A stretch of DNA of 64,000 nucleotides from Haloferax mediterranei ATCC 33500 (GTDB taxonomy: Archaea > Halobacteriota > Halobacteria > Halobacteriales > Haloferacaceae), in assembly GCF_000306765.2 (NCBI RefSeq), contig NC_017941.2, positions 2,666,001 through 2,730,000 of the forward strand, in the 5' to 3' direction. The notes under the pieces were generated by a model. That model was not told where the DNA came from and ran no database searches. It saw only the letters and a program-made list of their open reading frames with translations. The position numbers and the translations under genes are program-made. Position 1 is the first letter of the stretch. Each line of letters opens with the position of its first letter. Below are positions 52,173-62,182 of the stretch, one piece after another.

Positions 52173-52418
52173 ATGAGCGCAACAGCAACCCCCTCCACCG
52201 ACGCCAGCTCCAAGGAAGACCGCCTCCAGCAGTACTTGCTCGACCGTGCGAAAGACGGCGAGATGTACTTCAAGAGCAAATTCATCGCCGACGATGTCGG
52301 CCTGTCTCCCAAGGAGATTGGAGCCCTGATGGTCAAGCTTCGTGACTCCGCGACCGAGCTGACTATCGAGAAGTGGTCGTACACGAGTGCGACTACGTGG
52401 CGCGTCGAGACTGCGTAA
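52173..52418 (+). CDS. DUF7123-like small winged-helix protein
   Basis: 81 residues. KEDRLQQYLLDRAKDGEMYF followed by KFIADDVGLSPKEIGALMVK fits a winged helix-turn-helix. It is strongly conserved among haloarchaea by memory (DUF7123). A DNA-binding role is likely, targets unknown. Confidence 0.8.
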   Translation: MSATATPSTDASSKEDRLQQYLLDRAKDGEMYFKSKFIADDVGLSPKEIGALMVKLRDSATELTIEKWSYTSATTWRVETA

Positions 52419-52757
52419 GTAGACTGCCCTGAGCCCGCCCCGCACCCACACGGCGCACCGCCCAGACGGCCTCCGTAGAATCGCCCACGCAACGCCCACA
52501 CGAGCAATTCCCCCTGACACAGCTTCGGTCAGGTCGCACAGTGCGATTTGAGTAGCCCCTCCGTACAGTCACTACACGCATCCTGAACCGCTCCGACTTT
52601 CTCAGTGTCCCACGTTCACCCCGAGCGACCGGTATCTGTCGGATGGCATCGTCATAGCTCTCAGATAGCGTCATCACGGGATTCATCGCGGGTGCGTCAC
52701 GGCTCTCATCCAGATGCGTCACGGGATTTATGCCCGTGCTACGCGTATTACCAGCCA
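52419..52757. other. Intergenic region with a degenerate direct repeat and a leaderless promoter
   Basis: About 340 bases without a gene. At 52658-52745 an approximate duplication of about 45 bases (ctctca..gcgtcacggga) ends in gatttatg (52725-52732), a TATA-like box 26-33 nt before the M50 gene. Remaining sequence is unremarkable. Confidence 0.55.
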
Positions 52758-53897
52758 ATGGAACAGTCCGAATCGGCGGGCGGTCCGCCGGTCGAGGCAC
52801 TTCGTGCGGTCTTCGACGTACACGAGGTACGCTCAAATGGTGAGCAACGCATCTACTACGGTACATCACTCGTCCCCGAGCAGATGCTCGTCCGCGAAAT
52901 CTGGCCGACGTTCCGTCAGGCCGGATACGACGTGCAAGCACGGGTCTCCGGCGTCGAGCAGACAGATGTCGTCGTCGTCGAGCCAATTTCAACCGGCATC
53001 GACGGTGTGCCGTGGAAGAACCTCACGCTCTTCCTCTTGACTGTCCTCTCGACGTTAATCGTCGGTGCGAGGGCGTGGTACTACGTGCCATTCGACGACA
53101 TCGTCGCCAACCCGCTTTTGATTCTCCAAGCGTGGCCGTTTACCGCCGCTATCCTCGGTGTCCTCTCGGTTCACGAACTCGGACACTACGTGATGGGCCG
53201 ATACCACGGCGTCAACGTCTCTCTCCCGTATCTAATCCCGTTTATCTTCCCGTTCGGGACGCTCGGCGCAATCATCCGCATGCGGGGGCAGATGCCCGAC
53301 CGAAAGACGCTGTTCGACATCGGCGTTGCCGGCCCGCTTGCTGGACTTGCGGCGACAATCGTCGTCACAGCTATCGGACTCTCGCTCGACCCGTTGACGG
53401 TCCCAGCGTGGGCACTCAACAGTTCGGGCGACGTGATTATGTTCAACAATCCGCCGCTGCTCGATGCGATTGCCACCGTCCTCAACCAACCGACGGAGTA
53501 TCCGGACCCCCAAACTACCGTCCACCCCGTCGTCATCGGCGGGTGGGTCGGGATGTTCTTCACCGTCCTGAATCTGCTTCCGGTCGGCCAGCTCGACGGT
53601 GGGCACATGGTTCGGGCGATGCTCGGTGAACGCCAAGAATCGGTGGCCGCGGCCGTGCCACTGGTACTGTTCGGTCTCGCGGGATACCTCCACTACGTCC
53701 GCGGGCTTGGAATCAACCAGTCCGTCGGACTCTGGTTCTTCTGGGGCCTTCTTGCGACGTTTATCGCCTACAACGGTCCTGCGGACCCGGTCGACGAGAC
53801 ACCGCTCGGACCGGGACGAATCGCCGTCGGGCTGTTTACGTTTGCGCTCGGAGCGGCGTGTTTCCTCCTCGTTCCGATTCAAGTGATTCCGGCCTGA
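52758..53897 (+). CDS. Site-2-type membrane metalloprotease (M50)
   Basis: 379 residues. An N-terminal cytoplasmic domain (VEALRAVFDVHEVRSNGEQR) is followed by about seven helices. The zinc motif HELGH is in LSVHELGHYVMGRYHG and the third ligand in LPVGQLDGGHMV. Unlike the other M50 protein in this window it has no PDZ domains and resembles the plant EGY-type proteases. Substrate unknown. Confidence 0.92.
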   Translation: MEQSESAGGPPVEALRAVFDVHEVRSNGEQRIYYGTSLVPEQMLVREIWPTFRQAGYDVQARVSGVEQTDVVVVEPISTGIDGVPWKNLTLFLLTVLSTLIVGARAWYYVPFDDIVANPLLILQAWPFTAAILGVLSVHELGHYVMGRYHGVNVSLPYLIPFIFPFGTLGAIIRMRGQMPDRKTLFDIGVAGPLAGLAATIVVTAIGLSLDPLTVPAWALNSSGDVIMFNNPPLLDAIATVLNQPTEYPDPQTTVHPVVIGGWVGMFFTVLNLLPVGQLDGGHMVRAMLGERQESVAAAVPLVLFGLAGYLHYVRGLGINQSVGLWFFWGLLATFIAYNGPADPVDETPLGPGRIAVGLFTFALGAACFLLVPIQVIPA

Positions 53898-53952
53898 GAG
53901 GAGCACCGGGTGCAAAGGTAACGCAGTACAGTCAGGGGCATCGGTCAGGTGC

Positions 53953-54834
53953 TCAGTCGTCGCCGTGTGTGTAGCCGCGGTCCGGAACCGACTCGCCATC
54001 GGCGATGATATCCGACCCCTCAGTCGCGCGTCCGACCACAGTAATCTGGACAGAAGCGGCCGCGCGGGCGGTGTCGAGGTCATCTTCTGGTATCGTAAAC
54101 ACGAGTTCGAAATCTTCACCGAAGTACGTCGAAAGCGTCCGTCTGTCCGCGTCGTCGGTAGCAACCTCCGAGACAACATCGTGAACCGGGAGCGCGTCCC
54201 AGTCGAGTTCGAATCCGCAGTCGCTCGCTTCGGCGAGTTGATGGACTGAGCGGGCGAGACCATCGCTCGAATCCATCATCGCCGTCGCCGAGTCGCGAAG
54301 GGCGACACCGGTTTCGACACGGGGAGTGAAACAAAAGAGGTCGTTAGCGCGCTCCACCTCGCCCGCTTCGAACAGACGGACGGCAGCGGCAGACCGGCCT
54401 AATTCCCCGGTGACACACAACAGGTCGCCCGGCTGTGCACCGGAGCGAAGGACTGGGTCATCGGTGCGGCCGATAGCCGTACTCGCCGTCGTGAACTCAT
54501 CGTGGGTGTCGAGGTCGCCGCCGACGTATTCTGCTGAAACCGCCTCACAAACGTCTCGGGCACCCTGTACGAAGTCGCTGAGTTCCGTCTCGTCGAGTTC
54601 GACGGCGGCATAGACGGCGACAGCACAGGTGGCGGTCGCACCCATTGCGGCCACGTCCGACAGCGATGCCCCGACGGACCGCCAGCCGGCGGTGTACCGG
54701 GTCGTTCCGGCGGGGAAATCCGTCGCCTCGTGAAGCATGTCGGTCGTGACGACGAGACCGTCAACGATGGCAGCGTCGTCGCCAGCACCCGGAAGGTCTG
54801 CGTCGAGCAGTCGAAGGGCGGCGCGCTCGTCCAT
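53953..54834 (-). CDS. thiL: Thiamine-monophosphate kinase
   Basis: 293 residues from ATG 54834. GAGDDAAIVDGLVVTTDMLHE is the ThiL ATP/Mg motif, VGGDLDTHDEF the second Asp cluster, and MMDSSDGLARSVHQLAEASD the TMP site. It phosphorylates TMP to the cofactor TPP. It is divergent from the flippase-like gene. Confidence 0.93.
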   Translation of the reverse strand: MDERAALRLLDADLPGAGDDAAIVDGLVVTTDMLHEATDFPAGTTRYTAGWRSVGASLSDVAAMGATATCAVAVYAAVELDETELSDFVQGARDVCEAVSAEYVGGDLDTHDEFTTASTAIGRTDDPVLRSGAQPGDLLCVTGELGRSAAAVRLFEAGEVERANDLFCFTPRVETGVALRDSATAMMDSSDGLARSVHQLAEASDCGFELDWDALPVHDVVSEVATDDADRRTLSTYFGEDFELVFTIPEDDLDTARAAASVQITVVGRATEGSDIIADGESVPDRGYTHGDD

Positions 54835-54984
54835 ACGTCGGACGTATCGGGGGGAGCGGAAATGTCCATCTATCCGAAACGCGTGCGGCCACACGAAAGA
54901 GACGATAAAAACGACACCCCCCGACCTGCTTTCCGGCCGTCAAATTCGGTGACTTAATGCACGTCGTAGACACATTCCCAGCAA

Positions 54985-56010
54985 ATGGCCCGCGAGAATA
55001 TTCGTGCGACGCTCCTCGGGTTCGCCGCGGCTATCGTCGTCTTTGCCGTCCTATTCTATTTCGTGGGCGTGGACAAACTCGTCGAGCGAGTGACGATGGC
55101 CGACCCCGCATATCTGGCGGTCATCTTTGGTATCACGCTCGTGTGGCTCGCCTCGTGGGGGACCTCGTTGAAGACGGTACTCGGCGTTCTCGGCGTGCAG
55201 ATATCCGTCGTTCGGTCGTTCCTCGTATTTACGGGTGCGATGTTCTCGAACAACATCACGCCGTTCGGACAAGCCGGCGGGGAGCCTGTGACTGCGCTCC
55301 TCATCTCACGGAGTACCGACGCCGAGTACGAGACCGGACTGGCGGCCATCGCGAGTGTAGACACGCTGAACTTCGTCCCGTCTATCACGATTGCCCTCAT
55401 CGGTGCGGGATACTACGCCACCGAGGTGACGCTCGGTCGAAACCTCGAAATCGCCCTCACCGCCGTCGTCGTCCTCGCCATCGGCGTCCCTGCAACAGTC
55501 TACGTCGCGTGGCAACGGCGGTACGACCTCGAACGCCGAATCATTCGGGCCTTGACCCCGCTTATCCGCACCGTCGCACGATACGTTCCGAGAATGCCAG
55601 TTCCCTCAGCCGACGGTATCAACCGCCGGATAAACGGATTCTTCCGCTCCATCGAGCGCGTCGGGCGAAACCCGCGAGGGTTGGCGGTCGCACTCTTACT
55701 CTCGGGACTCGGGTGGTTCTGTCAGATGGTCGCCCTCTGGGTGGCGTTTCGCGCCATCGGCGCTCCAATCGCGTTCTCTATCGCGCTGTTCGTCGTCCCC
55801 ATCGGTGCGATTGCGGGTGTGACACCGCTTCCGGGGGGTTCGGGCGGTATCGAGGTGACGCTTTCAATCCTCATCGCCGCGGCCGCTTCGGTCTCGCTCG
55901 ACGTCGCAACGGCAGGGGTCGTCATCTTCCGGGGATTCATCTACTGGGTCCCGACGCTTCTCGGCGGTATCGTGATGAGTATCCAGAGCACGCACGGTTG
56001 GCGACCCTGA
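54985..56010 (+). CDS. Flippase-like membrane protein, UPF0104 / LPG-synthase TM family
   Basis: 341 residues with about eight helices. NNITPFGQAGGEPVTALLIS and GVTPLPGGSGGIEVTLSILI are the twin signature loops of this family (GlpG/MprF-TM-like). In archaea such proteins may flip or transfer lipid-linked sugars. Role inferred only. Confidence 0.85.
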   Translation: MARENIRATLLGFAAAIVVFAVLFYFVGVDKLVERVTMADPAYLAVIFGITLVWLASWGTSLKTVLGVLGVQISVVRSFLVFTGAMFSNNITPFGQAGGEPVTALLISRSTDAEYETGLAAIASVDTLNFVPSITIALIGAGYYATEVTLGRNLEIALTAVVVLAIGVPATVYVAWQRRYDLERRIIRALTPLIRTVARYVPRMPVPSADGINRRINGFFRSIERVGRNPRGLAVALLLSGLGWFCQMVALWVAFRAIGAPIAFSIALFVVPIGAIAGVTPLPGGSGGIEVTLSILIAAAASVSLDVATAGVVIFRGFIYWVPTLLGGIVMSIQSTHGWRP

Positions 56011-56096
56011 GACGGGCCGAAAAAGGAGTGTGTTCCCGCTATACGCCCGGCGGGGCACAGGAGCCTCCAACCGCCCGTATCGGGTGAATACGATGC

Positions 56097-56104
56097 CTTT
56101 AAAC
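56097..56104 (+). promoter_or_regulatory. TATA-like box of the S19e operon
   Basis: ctttaaac lies 24-31 nt before ATG 56128; leaderless start. Confidence 0.6.
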
Positions 56105-56127
56105 GCCGCGATTATGAACGAATAGCC

Positions 56128-56583
56128 ATGGTAACCATCTATGACGTCCCGGCGGACGCCCTCATCGAAGAGGTCGCCGGACGACTCGAGGACCGTATCG
56201 AGCAACCCGACTGGATGGCCTTCGCGAAGAGCGGCCAGACCCGCGAACTCCCGCCACAGCAGGACAACTTCTGGTTCATCCGTGGTGCGAGCCTTCTCCG
56301 CAAGGTCGCCATGAACGGCCCCGTCGGTGTCGACCGCCTCTCCACCGAATACGGTGGTCTGAAGCGCGGCAGCAACCGATACAGCGTCTCCGGCGCACAC
56401 AGCGACACCGGTAGCAAGAAGGTCATCCGCAAGCTCCTCCAGCAGCTCGAAGAGGAAGGCTTCGTCGAGACGGCCAAGGGCGAAGGTCGCCGCATCACGG
56501 CCGAGGGTACGAGCTTCCTCGACAACGCCGCATCTGACGTGCTTTCCGACCTCGACCGTCCGGAACTCGAGCGCTACGCGTAA
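56128..56583 (+). CDS. rps19e: 30S ribosomal protein S19e
   Basis: 151 residues. YDVPADALIEEVAGRLED, DNFWFIRGASLLRKV and GSKKVIRKLLQQLEEEGFVE are S19e signatures. It is an archaeal/eukaryal small-subunit protein. It heads the conserved run S19e, PDCD5-like, PP-loop. Confidence 0.96.
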   Translation: MVTIYDVPADALIEEVAGRLEDRIEQPDWMAFAKSGQTRELPPQQDNFWFIRGASLLRKVAMNGPVGVDRLSTEYGGLKRGSNRYSVSGAHSDTGSKKVIRKLLQQLEEEGFVETAKGEGRRITAEGTSFLDNAASDVLSDLDRPELERYA

Positions 56584-56689
56584 TACCGCTGACACACACC
56601 GAGAGTTCTTCTTCGACCGAGAATTCCGTAGCGAGCCGTCCGTACGCGGGTCCGTAATGGTTTTCAGACATCGGACCGTGCGCTAGGAT

Positions 56690-57052
56690 ATGAGTGGTAG
56701 TCAAGACGACGAGCGACTGGAGGAGCTTCGACGAAAGAAGATGCAGGAACTCCAGGAACAGCAGGCAGGACAACAAGGCTCAGCCGAACAACAGCAGGCA
56801 GAGGAGGCCGCAAAACAACGCGCCGAACAGCAGAAACAGGCACTTCTCAAGCAGTATCTGACCGACGAGGCCCGCCAGCGTCTCAACGCGGTGCAGATGT
56901 CGAAACCCGACTTCGCCGAGAAAGTCGAGCGCCAAATCGTCGCGCTCGCACAGAGCGGTCGAATTCAGGGCCGCATCGACGACGACAAGATGAAGGCGCT
57001 CCTCAAAGAGCTCCAGCCCGAGTCCAAGAGCTTCAACATCCGACGCCGATAA
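56690..57052 (+). CDS. PDCD5-family DNA-binding protein
   Basis: 120 residues with an N-terminal coiled helix ([17 protein letters not shown]), a Gln-rich linker and the three-helix domain [20 protein letters not shown] to [17 protein letters not shown]. Archaeal homologues bind DNA or chaperonin. Its usual position next to S19e is kept. Confidence 0.93.
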   Translation: MSGSQDDERLEELRRKKMQELQEQQAGQQGSAEQQQAEEAAKQRAEQQKQALLKQYLTDEARQRLNAVQMSKPDFAEKVERQIVALAQSGRIQGRIDDDKMKALLKELQPESKSFNIRRR

Positions 57053-57055
57053 CAC

Positions 57056-57646
57056 GTGGAGCTCGCGCTTCTCTACAGTGGCGGGAAGGACTCTTCGCTC
57101 GCTGCGCTGCTTCTCGATGCATTCTACGATGTTACGCTCGTGACGGCACACTTCGGCGTCACCGACGACTGGACGCATGCGAAGGACGCCGCAATCGAAC
57201 TCGGCTACGAGTTCGAAACGCTCGAACTCGACCGTGATGTCGCCGAGGAAGCGACCGCTCGTATGGTCGAAGACGGCTACCCTCGCGGCGGCATCCAACG
57301 GGTTCACGAGCACGCACTCGAAGCAGTCTGCGGGCTGGGTTTCGACGCCGTCGCCGACGGCACACGACGTGACGACCGCGTCCCTTCAATCTCGCGGGCA
57401 CAGGCGCAGAGTCTCGAAGACCGCCACGGTGTCGATTATCTCTCGCCGCTTTCGGGATTCGGCCGCGGCGCGGTCGACCGCCTCGTCGAGACCCACCTCG
57501 ACGTGGAGACCGGCCCCTCCGAGGAGATTCCGAAAGCCGACTACGAAGGTGAGCTCAGGACACTCATCGCCGAAGAACACGGTCGGGAAGCGGTCGACGA
57601 TGTGTTCCCAGACCACGTCCAGAGCTACGTCCACGGACGGCGCTAG
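57056..57646 (+). CDS. PP-loop ATP-pyrophosphatase, DUF7411-like
   Basis: 196 residues from GTG 57056. LALLYSGGKDSSLAALL is the PP-loop, HFGVTDDWTHAKDAA and VADGTRRDDRVPSISRAQAQSLEDRHG complete an adenine nucleotide alpha-hydrolase fold as in tRNA thiolases or amidases. It starts 3 nt after the PDCD5 gene, in one operon. The substrate is unknown, though a tRNA or diphthamide modification is possible. Confidence 0.85.
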   Translation: MELALLYSGGKDSSLAALLLDAFYDVTLVTAHFGVTDDWTHAKDAAIELGYEFETLELDRDVAEEATARMVEDGYPRGGIQRVHEHALEAVCGLGFDAVADGTRRDDRVPSISRAQAQSLEDRHGVDYLSPLSGFGRGAVDRLVETHLDVETGPSEEIPKADYEGELRTLIAEEHGREAVDDVFPDHVQSYVHGRR

Positions 57647-57714
57647 GACCGTCCGACGAACCGCTTTTCAACACTATCGAACCGCTTTTCACTGGGCCAC
57701 CCACCGGGTGAACC

Positions 57715-58620
57715 ATGGACCCCGGAATCTTCTATTCCGTACTCGCCGCCTTCGTCTGGGGCGTGTACATCTTCGTCGTGAAGCGGTATTTCCCGGGCTA
57801 CCCCGGTGCGGTTCTCACCGTCGTCGTCAACGCCTTCGCCGTCGCGTGGTATCTCCCCGTCTCGATAGTGACGTTCGACGCCTCGTCGGTTCCGTCACTG
57901 GCCGATATCGGCGCGAGTGGAGTCGCTATCGTCGCTGGAACAGCGGTGCTCGTCGGGGTCGCGTTCATCCTGTTCGTCGACGCCCTCGATGCGGGCGACG
58001 TGTCTTACGTCGCGCCGATCAACAAACTGGTCCCGGTGTTCGTGTTGCCCATCGAGATTCTCTTCTTGAATCAGTACCTCACAGGGCTTCAGGTGGCTGG
58101 CGTCGCCGTTGCAACCGTGGCGGTCTACGTGGCGAACTACGAAGGTGGCGCACTGCTCGACCCGCTCAGGCGGGCGGTTCGCTCCCGTCCGGCACAACTC
58201 GCGTTGGCGAGTGCGGCCTGTTACGCCGCCAGCGACGTTGGGAAGCGCGTCGCGCTACAGGAACTCGCAATTCCGACGAGCGTGTTCGTTCCCGTCCTCT
58301 TCGCGGGGGCGGGAATAGCCGTGCTCCCCGTCGCAGTCCGTAACTGGACGAGCGTCCGCGACGACCTGCCGAAGTTCGCCGTAGCCGGGGGACTCGTCGC
58401 CGTGGGCGAGCACATCACGTCGACGGCCTTTGGGATGGTCCCCGCAAGTATCGCCTCCCCAATCGTCAACACGCAAGCGGTCATCGCCGTGGTTCTCGGC
58501 GGAGTCGTCCTCCGCGAGGCGCGCTTCGGGACGCGCCTCGTCGCGGCCTTCCTCGCCGTCGCCGGGGTCTCGCTCATCGCTATCGGCGACGTTGAGGTTC
58601 TCTTCGCAGTTGTGCGGTAA
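57715..58620 (+). CDS. EamA/DMT family transporter
   Basis: 301 residues with ten helices in two repeated halves (FYSVLAAFVWGVYIFVVKRYF and LALASAACYAASDVGKRVAL). It is a drug/metabolite-type exporter with unknown substrate. Separated by a short gap from the PP-loop operon. Confidence 0.85.
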   Translation: MDPGIFYSVLAAFVWGVYIFVVKRYFPGYPGAVLTVVVNAFAVAWYLPVSIVTFDASSVPSLADIGASGVAIVAGTAVLVGVAFILFVDALDAGDVSYVAPINKLVPVFVLPIEILFLNQYLTGLQVAGVAVATVAVYVANYEGGALLDPLRRAVRSRPAQLALASAACYAASDVGKRVALQELAIPTSVFVPVLFAGAGIAVLPVAVRNWTSVRDDLPKFAVAGGLVAVGEHITSTAFGMVPASIASPIVNTQAVIAVVLGGVVLREARFGTRLVAAFLAVAGVSLIAIGDVEVLFAVVR

Positions 58621-58671
58621 CGCCCGCATCGAACAACAGGTTTCAAGCGCCGCCTTCGCCAACCATTGCCC

Positions 58672-59967
58672 ATGTACGACCGACTCAAGGGGTTTCGTGA
58701 CTTCTATCCCGGGGAGATGTCGGCCCGGCGCGAGGTAATCGACACCGTCGAAACCGCCGCCGCCCAGTACGGGTTCCGCGAAATCGGGACGCCGTACCTC
58801 GAACGGACCCAGATGTACGTCGACAAGTCCGGCGAGGAAATCGTCGAAGAGCTATACGCCTTCGAGGACAAGGGTGGCCGCGAGGTTACCCTCACGCCCG
58901 AACTGACGCCGACCGTCGCCCGGATGGTCGTCGCGAAACAGCAGGCGCTCTCGAAGCCCATCAAGTGGGTCTCGACCCGCCCCTTCTGGCGCTACGAGCA
59001 GGTCCAGCAGGGTCGCTTCCGCGAGTTCTACCAGACGAACGCCGACATTTTCGGCTCCTCGGAACCCGAGGCCGACGCCGAGATTCTGGCCTTTGCGGCC
59101 GACGCGCTCACCGACCTCGGACTTACGGCCGATGATTTCGAGTTCCGCGTCTCGCACCGCGACATTCTCGGCGGCCTCCTCCGGTCGTTCGACGCCGACG
59201 TGCACGTGACGGATGCGATTCGGGCCGTCGACAAGTCCGAGAAAGTCGAACGCGAAGAGTACCTTGGACTGCTCTCCGACGCCGGACTCACCTACGACCA
59301 GGCAAGCGAGTTCGCCGACCTCCTCGAACGCGGCGACCTCGACGAGATTGCCGACTTCGGCGGCGAAAACGTCGAAGCCGCGGTCGAGAACCTTCGGAAC
59401 GTCCTCGCGGCGGCCGAGGACTTCGGCGCTGGCGAGTACTGCGAAGTCTCGCTCACGACCGCCCGCGGTCTCGACTACTACACTGGCGTCGTCTTCGAGT
59501 GTTTCGACTCCACGGGCGATGTGTCCCGCGCGACCTTCGGCGGGGGCCGCTACGACGACCTCATCGAATCCTTCGGCGGCCAGCCAACCCCCGCAGTCGG
59601 CGTCGGCATCGGAAATGCGACGCTCCAACTGCTCTGCCAACGCGCCGGCGTCTGGCCCGAAGAGGAACTGACGACCGACTACTACGTCCTCACCGTCGGC
59701 GACACCCGGTCCGTCGCTTCCCGAATCGCCCGCGACCTCCGCGAGGCGGGCAACGTCGTCGAAGTCGACGTCTCCGACCGGAGTTTCGGCGCGCAGATGT
59801 CCTACGCCGACTCGGTTAACGCGAGCACGGTCGTCATCGTCGGCGAGCGCGACCTCGAAAACGGCGAAGTCACCGTCAAAGACATGGAAAGCGGCGAACA
59901 GACGACCGCCCCCGTCGACGACTTCCCGGGCGGCCGCGACGAACCGACCTCCGACGACTTCGAATAG
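58672..59967 (+). CDS. hisS: Histidyl-tRNA synthetase
   Basis: 431 residues from ATG 58672. Class II motifs are present: LTPELTPTVARMV (motif 1/2 area), RPFWRYEQVQQGRFREFYQTNADIFG (motif 2), the histidine-A loop LDYYTGVVFE and motif 3-type GGGRYDDLIESFGG. The C-terminal anticodon domain begins with YYVLTVGDT. Two upstream codons (58666) are in frame but the TATA-distance favours 58672. Confidence 0.96.
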   Translation: MYDRLKGFRDFYPGEMSARREVIDTVETAAAQYGFREIGTPYLERTQMYVDKSGEEIVEELYAFEDKGGREVTLTPELTPTVARMVVAKQQALSKPIKWVSTRPFWRYEQVQQGRFREFYQTNADIFGSSEPEADAEILAFAADALTDLGLTADDFEFRVSHRDILGGLLRSFDADVHVTDAIRAVDKSEKVEREEYLGLLSDAGLTYDQASEFADLLERGDLDEIADFGGENVEAAVENLRNVLAAAEDFGAGEYCEVSLTTARGLDYYTGVVFECFDSTGDVSRATFGGGRYDDLIESFGGQPTPAVGVGIGNATLQLLCQRAGVWPEEELTTDYYVLTVGDTRSVASRIARDLREAGNVVEVDVSDRSFGAQMSYADSVNASTVVIVGERDLENGEVTVKDMESGEQTTAPVDDFPGGRDEPTSDDFE

Positions 59968-60079
59968 GTTCGGTCATCGTTCTTCGCGCCGTCGGGAAGT
60001 TCACCTGACGAAATCAGTCAATTCTCGCGAAACGATAGCGGCGACCGGTCTTTTGTCGCTTCCAGACGTATTGGGGAGT

Positions 60080-60526
60080 ATGTACGAAACGATTCTCGTG
60101 CCACTCGACGGAAGTGCCCCCAGCGAAGTGGCGCTTGACCACGCACTCGACCTCGCGGCGAGCATGGATGCGACGATTCACGCCCTCTACGTTGTCGACG
60201 AGCGCACGCTTCATGCGACTCAACTCGACGCCGGTGGTCTCATGAGCGCCTACGAGGAAGAAGGCGAAGACATCGTCTCCGAGGCCGCAGACGAGGCTAC
60301 CGAGGCGGGTGTCGAAGTTGTGACTGCAATCGAACACGGGTCGCCACATCAGGCAATCCTCCAGTACTCCGAGGAAGCCGATATCGACCTGTTAGTGATG
60401 GGAACGCACGGCCGAAGCGGCCTCAGACGGTACCTCATCGGAAGCGTTACGGAGCGCGTCCTGCGATTGGCCGACATGCCGGTACTCACCATCCGAGCCG
60501 AAGAGACTCCCGTCGAAGGAGAGTAG
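60080..60526 (+). CDS. Universal stress protein (UspA family)
   Basis: 148 residues. MYETILVPLDGSAPSEVALDHAL is the N-terminal strand and DLLVMGTHGRSGLRRYLIGSVTERVLRLADMPVL holds the ATP-binding G-2x-G-9x-G(S/T) motif. The role is in stress or ATP-dependent signalling. It lies between hisS and truA. Confidence 0.93.
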   Translation: MYETILVPLDGSAPSEVALDHALDLAASMDATIHALYVVDERTLHATQLDAGGLMSAYEEEGEDIVSEAADEATEAGVEVVTAIEHGSPHQAILQYSEEADIDLLVMGTHGRSGLRRYLIGSVTERVLRLADMPVLTIRAEETPVEGE

Positions 60527-60599
60527 CCGAGTCAGCACCGGTCGCTTACAGGGAGAATGGGGTGGAGTCCGTTAAGTAGACCCACGGAAAAGCCAGCGT

Positions 60600-61412
60600 A
60601 TGCGCGCTTTCCGTGTCGCCTACGACGGCCGCCCGTTTCACGGATTTCAGCGACAACCGGACGTTCCGACCGTCGAGGACGCCATCTTCGACGCCTGCCG
60701 TTCCCTCGGAGTCTGCGACGAGGATGCTGACCCGACCGCATACGCCGCCGCCGGCCGGACCGACGCGGGCGTCTCCGCGCTCGCCCAAACCGTCGCGTTC
60801 GAGTGCCCGAACTGGTGTACGCCGCGAGCCTTAAATTCGGAACTCCCGGCGACAGTCAGGGCGTGGGCCGCCGCCGACGTCCCCGACGATTTCCACGCGA
60901 GACACCGACCGACTCGCCGCGAATACGTCTACGACCTGCACGCGCCGAGCGACGCGTTCGACGACGACCGGGCCGCCGCCGTCCTCGACGAACTCCGCGG
61001 CGAACACGACTTTCACAACCTCACGCCCGACGATTGGGGGACCGTCCGAACCATCGACGGCGACCTGAGCCGCGACGGGGATTTCCTCGTTATCCGCGTC
61101 GAGGCCGGCGGGTTCGCCCGTGAACTCGTCCGTCGACTCGTCTCACTCGTTCGTGCTGTCGCGTCGGGAGCGGCACCGATGGAGAAAGTCGACGACGTAC
61201 TCGGCTCGGAGCACCTCGAAGGACCCGACGGCGTGCCGCCCGCCCCGCCGACGCCGCTTGTTCTCACCGCCGTCGACTACCCGGCCGTCGAGTTCGAGGT
61301 CGACCCCGAGGCTGCTGAGAGCACGGTTCGGGCGTTCAACGAGCGGGCGCTCGCGGACCGAATCGGCTGGCGCGTCGGGTCGCGAATCCGTGACGGCGTC
61401 GACAGCGCGTAG
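60600..61412 (+). CDS. truA: tRNA pseudouridine(38-40) synthase
   Basis: 270 residues. FRVAYDGRPFHGFQRQP, AAAGRTDAGVSALAQTVAF with the catalytic Asp (RTDAGV), and VEAGGFARELVRRLVSLVRAVASG (motif with FxRxxVR) are TruA-specific. It converts U38-40 of the anticodon arm to pseudouridine. Confidence 0.94.
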   Translation: MRAFRVAYDGRPFHGFQRQPDVPTVEDAIFDACRSLGVCDEDADPTAYAAAGRTDAGVSALAQTVAFECPNWCTPRALNSELPATVRAWAAADVPDDFHARHRPTRREYVYDLHAPSDAFDDDRAAAVLDELRGEHDFHNLTPDDWGTVRTIDGDLSRDGDFLVIRVEAGGFARELVRRLVSLVRAVASGAAPMEKVDDVLGSEHLEGPDGVPPAPPTPLVLTAVDYPAVEFEVDPEAAESTVRAFNERALADRIGWRVGSRIRDGVDSA

Positions 61413-61496
61413 TCCACCCAGACATCAATAGCACTCCGGAGCCATTGGGGTACCTCATAGCAAAGATATCCTTCTTCGGGTCCGAATCGTCCGACC

Positions 61497-62144
61497 ATGT
61501 GCTACGACGCTGTCATCTTCGACAACGACGGCGTACTGACGGAACCGACGCTACTCGAAGTCGAGCGCGAAGCAGTCCGGCGGGCGTTCGCCGAGTTCGG
61601 CGTGGACCCGACGACGGAGGCGATTGATGGCGTCATCCACGGTGGACTCACGCATCTGCGCCGCATCTGTGCGGTCCACGACGTGCCGGTCGACGAGTTT
61701 TGGTCGAGTCACGAGACGCACGCCGCCACTACGCAGTTGGAGTGCCTCGAAAACGGGACGAAACCACTGTACGACGACGTACACGAGCTCGACGACATCG
61801 AGCACCCACTCGCCGTCGTGAGCAATAATCAGCATGCGACTATCAAACACATTCTCGACGTGTTCGACCTCGGGGACCGCTTCGAAGTCGCCTACGGCCG
61901 CGAACCGACGGTCGAGGGTGCCCGCGTCAAGAAACCGAATCCACACTACATCGAGCGTGCAATGGACCGCCTCGGCGTCGAAAGCGCCCTCTACGTCGGT
62001 GACAGCAACGTCGACGTGGTCGCCGCCAACCGCGCCGGTATCGACTCGGCGTTCGTCCGCCGTCCCCACCGCGAGGGCTACAAACTCGCCGCGGACCCGA
62101 CGTACGAACTCGATTCGTTAGCCGAGTTACCCGCAGTGTGCTGA
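61497..62144 (+). CDS. HAD-superfamily hydrolase
   Basis: 215 residues. Motif I DNDGVLTEP has Asn in place of the usual first-Asp pattern DxDG (FDNDGVL) with Asp nucleophile 9, cap helices follow, then motif II VVSNNQ, Lys in RVKKPNPHY and motif IV GDSNVDVVAANRAG. Phosphoglycolate-phosphatase-like. Substrate unknown. Confidence 0.88.
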   Translation: MCYDAVIFDNDGVLTEPTLLEVEREAVRRAFAEFGVDPTTEAIDGVIHGGLTHLRRICAVHDVPVDEFWSSHETHAATTQLECLENGTKPLYDDVHELDDIEHPLAVVSNNQHATIKHILDVFDLGDRFEVAYGREPTVEGARVKKPNPHYIERAMDRLGVESALYVGDSNVDVVAANRAGIDSAFVRRPHREGYKLAADPTYELDSLAELPAVC

Positions 62145-62182
62145 GTCGCTGACGTTGGTCCCGCGTGCGTACGCAAACCATC

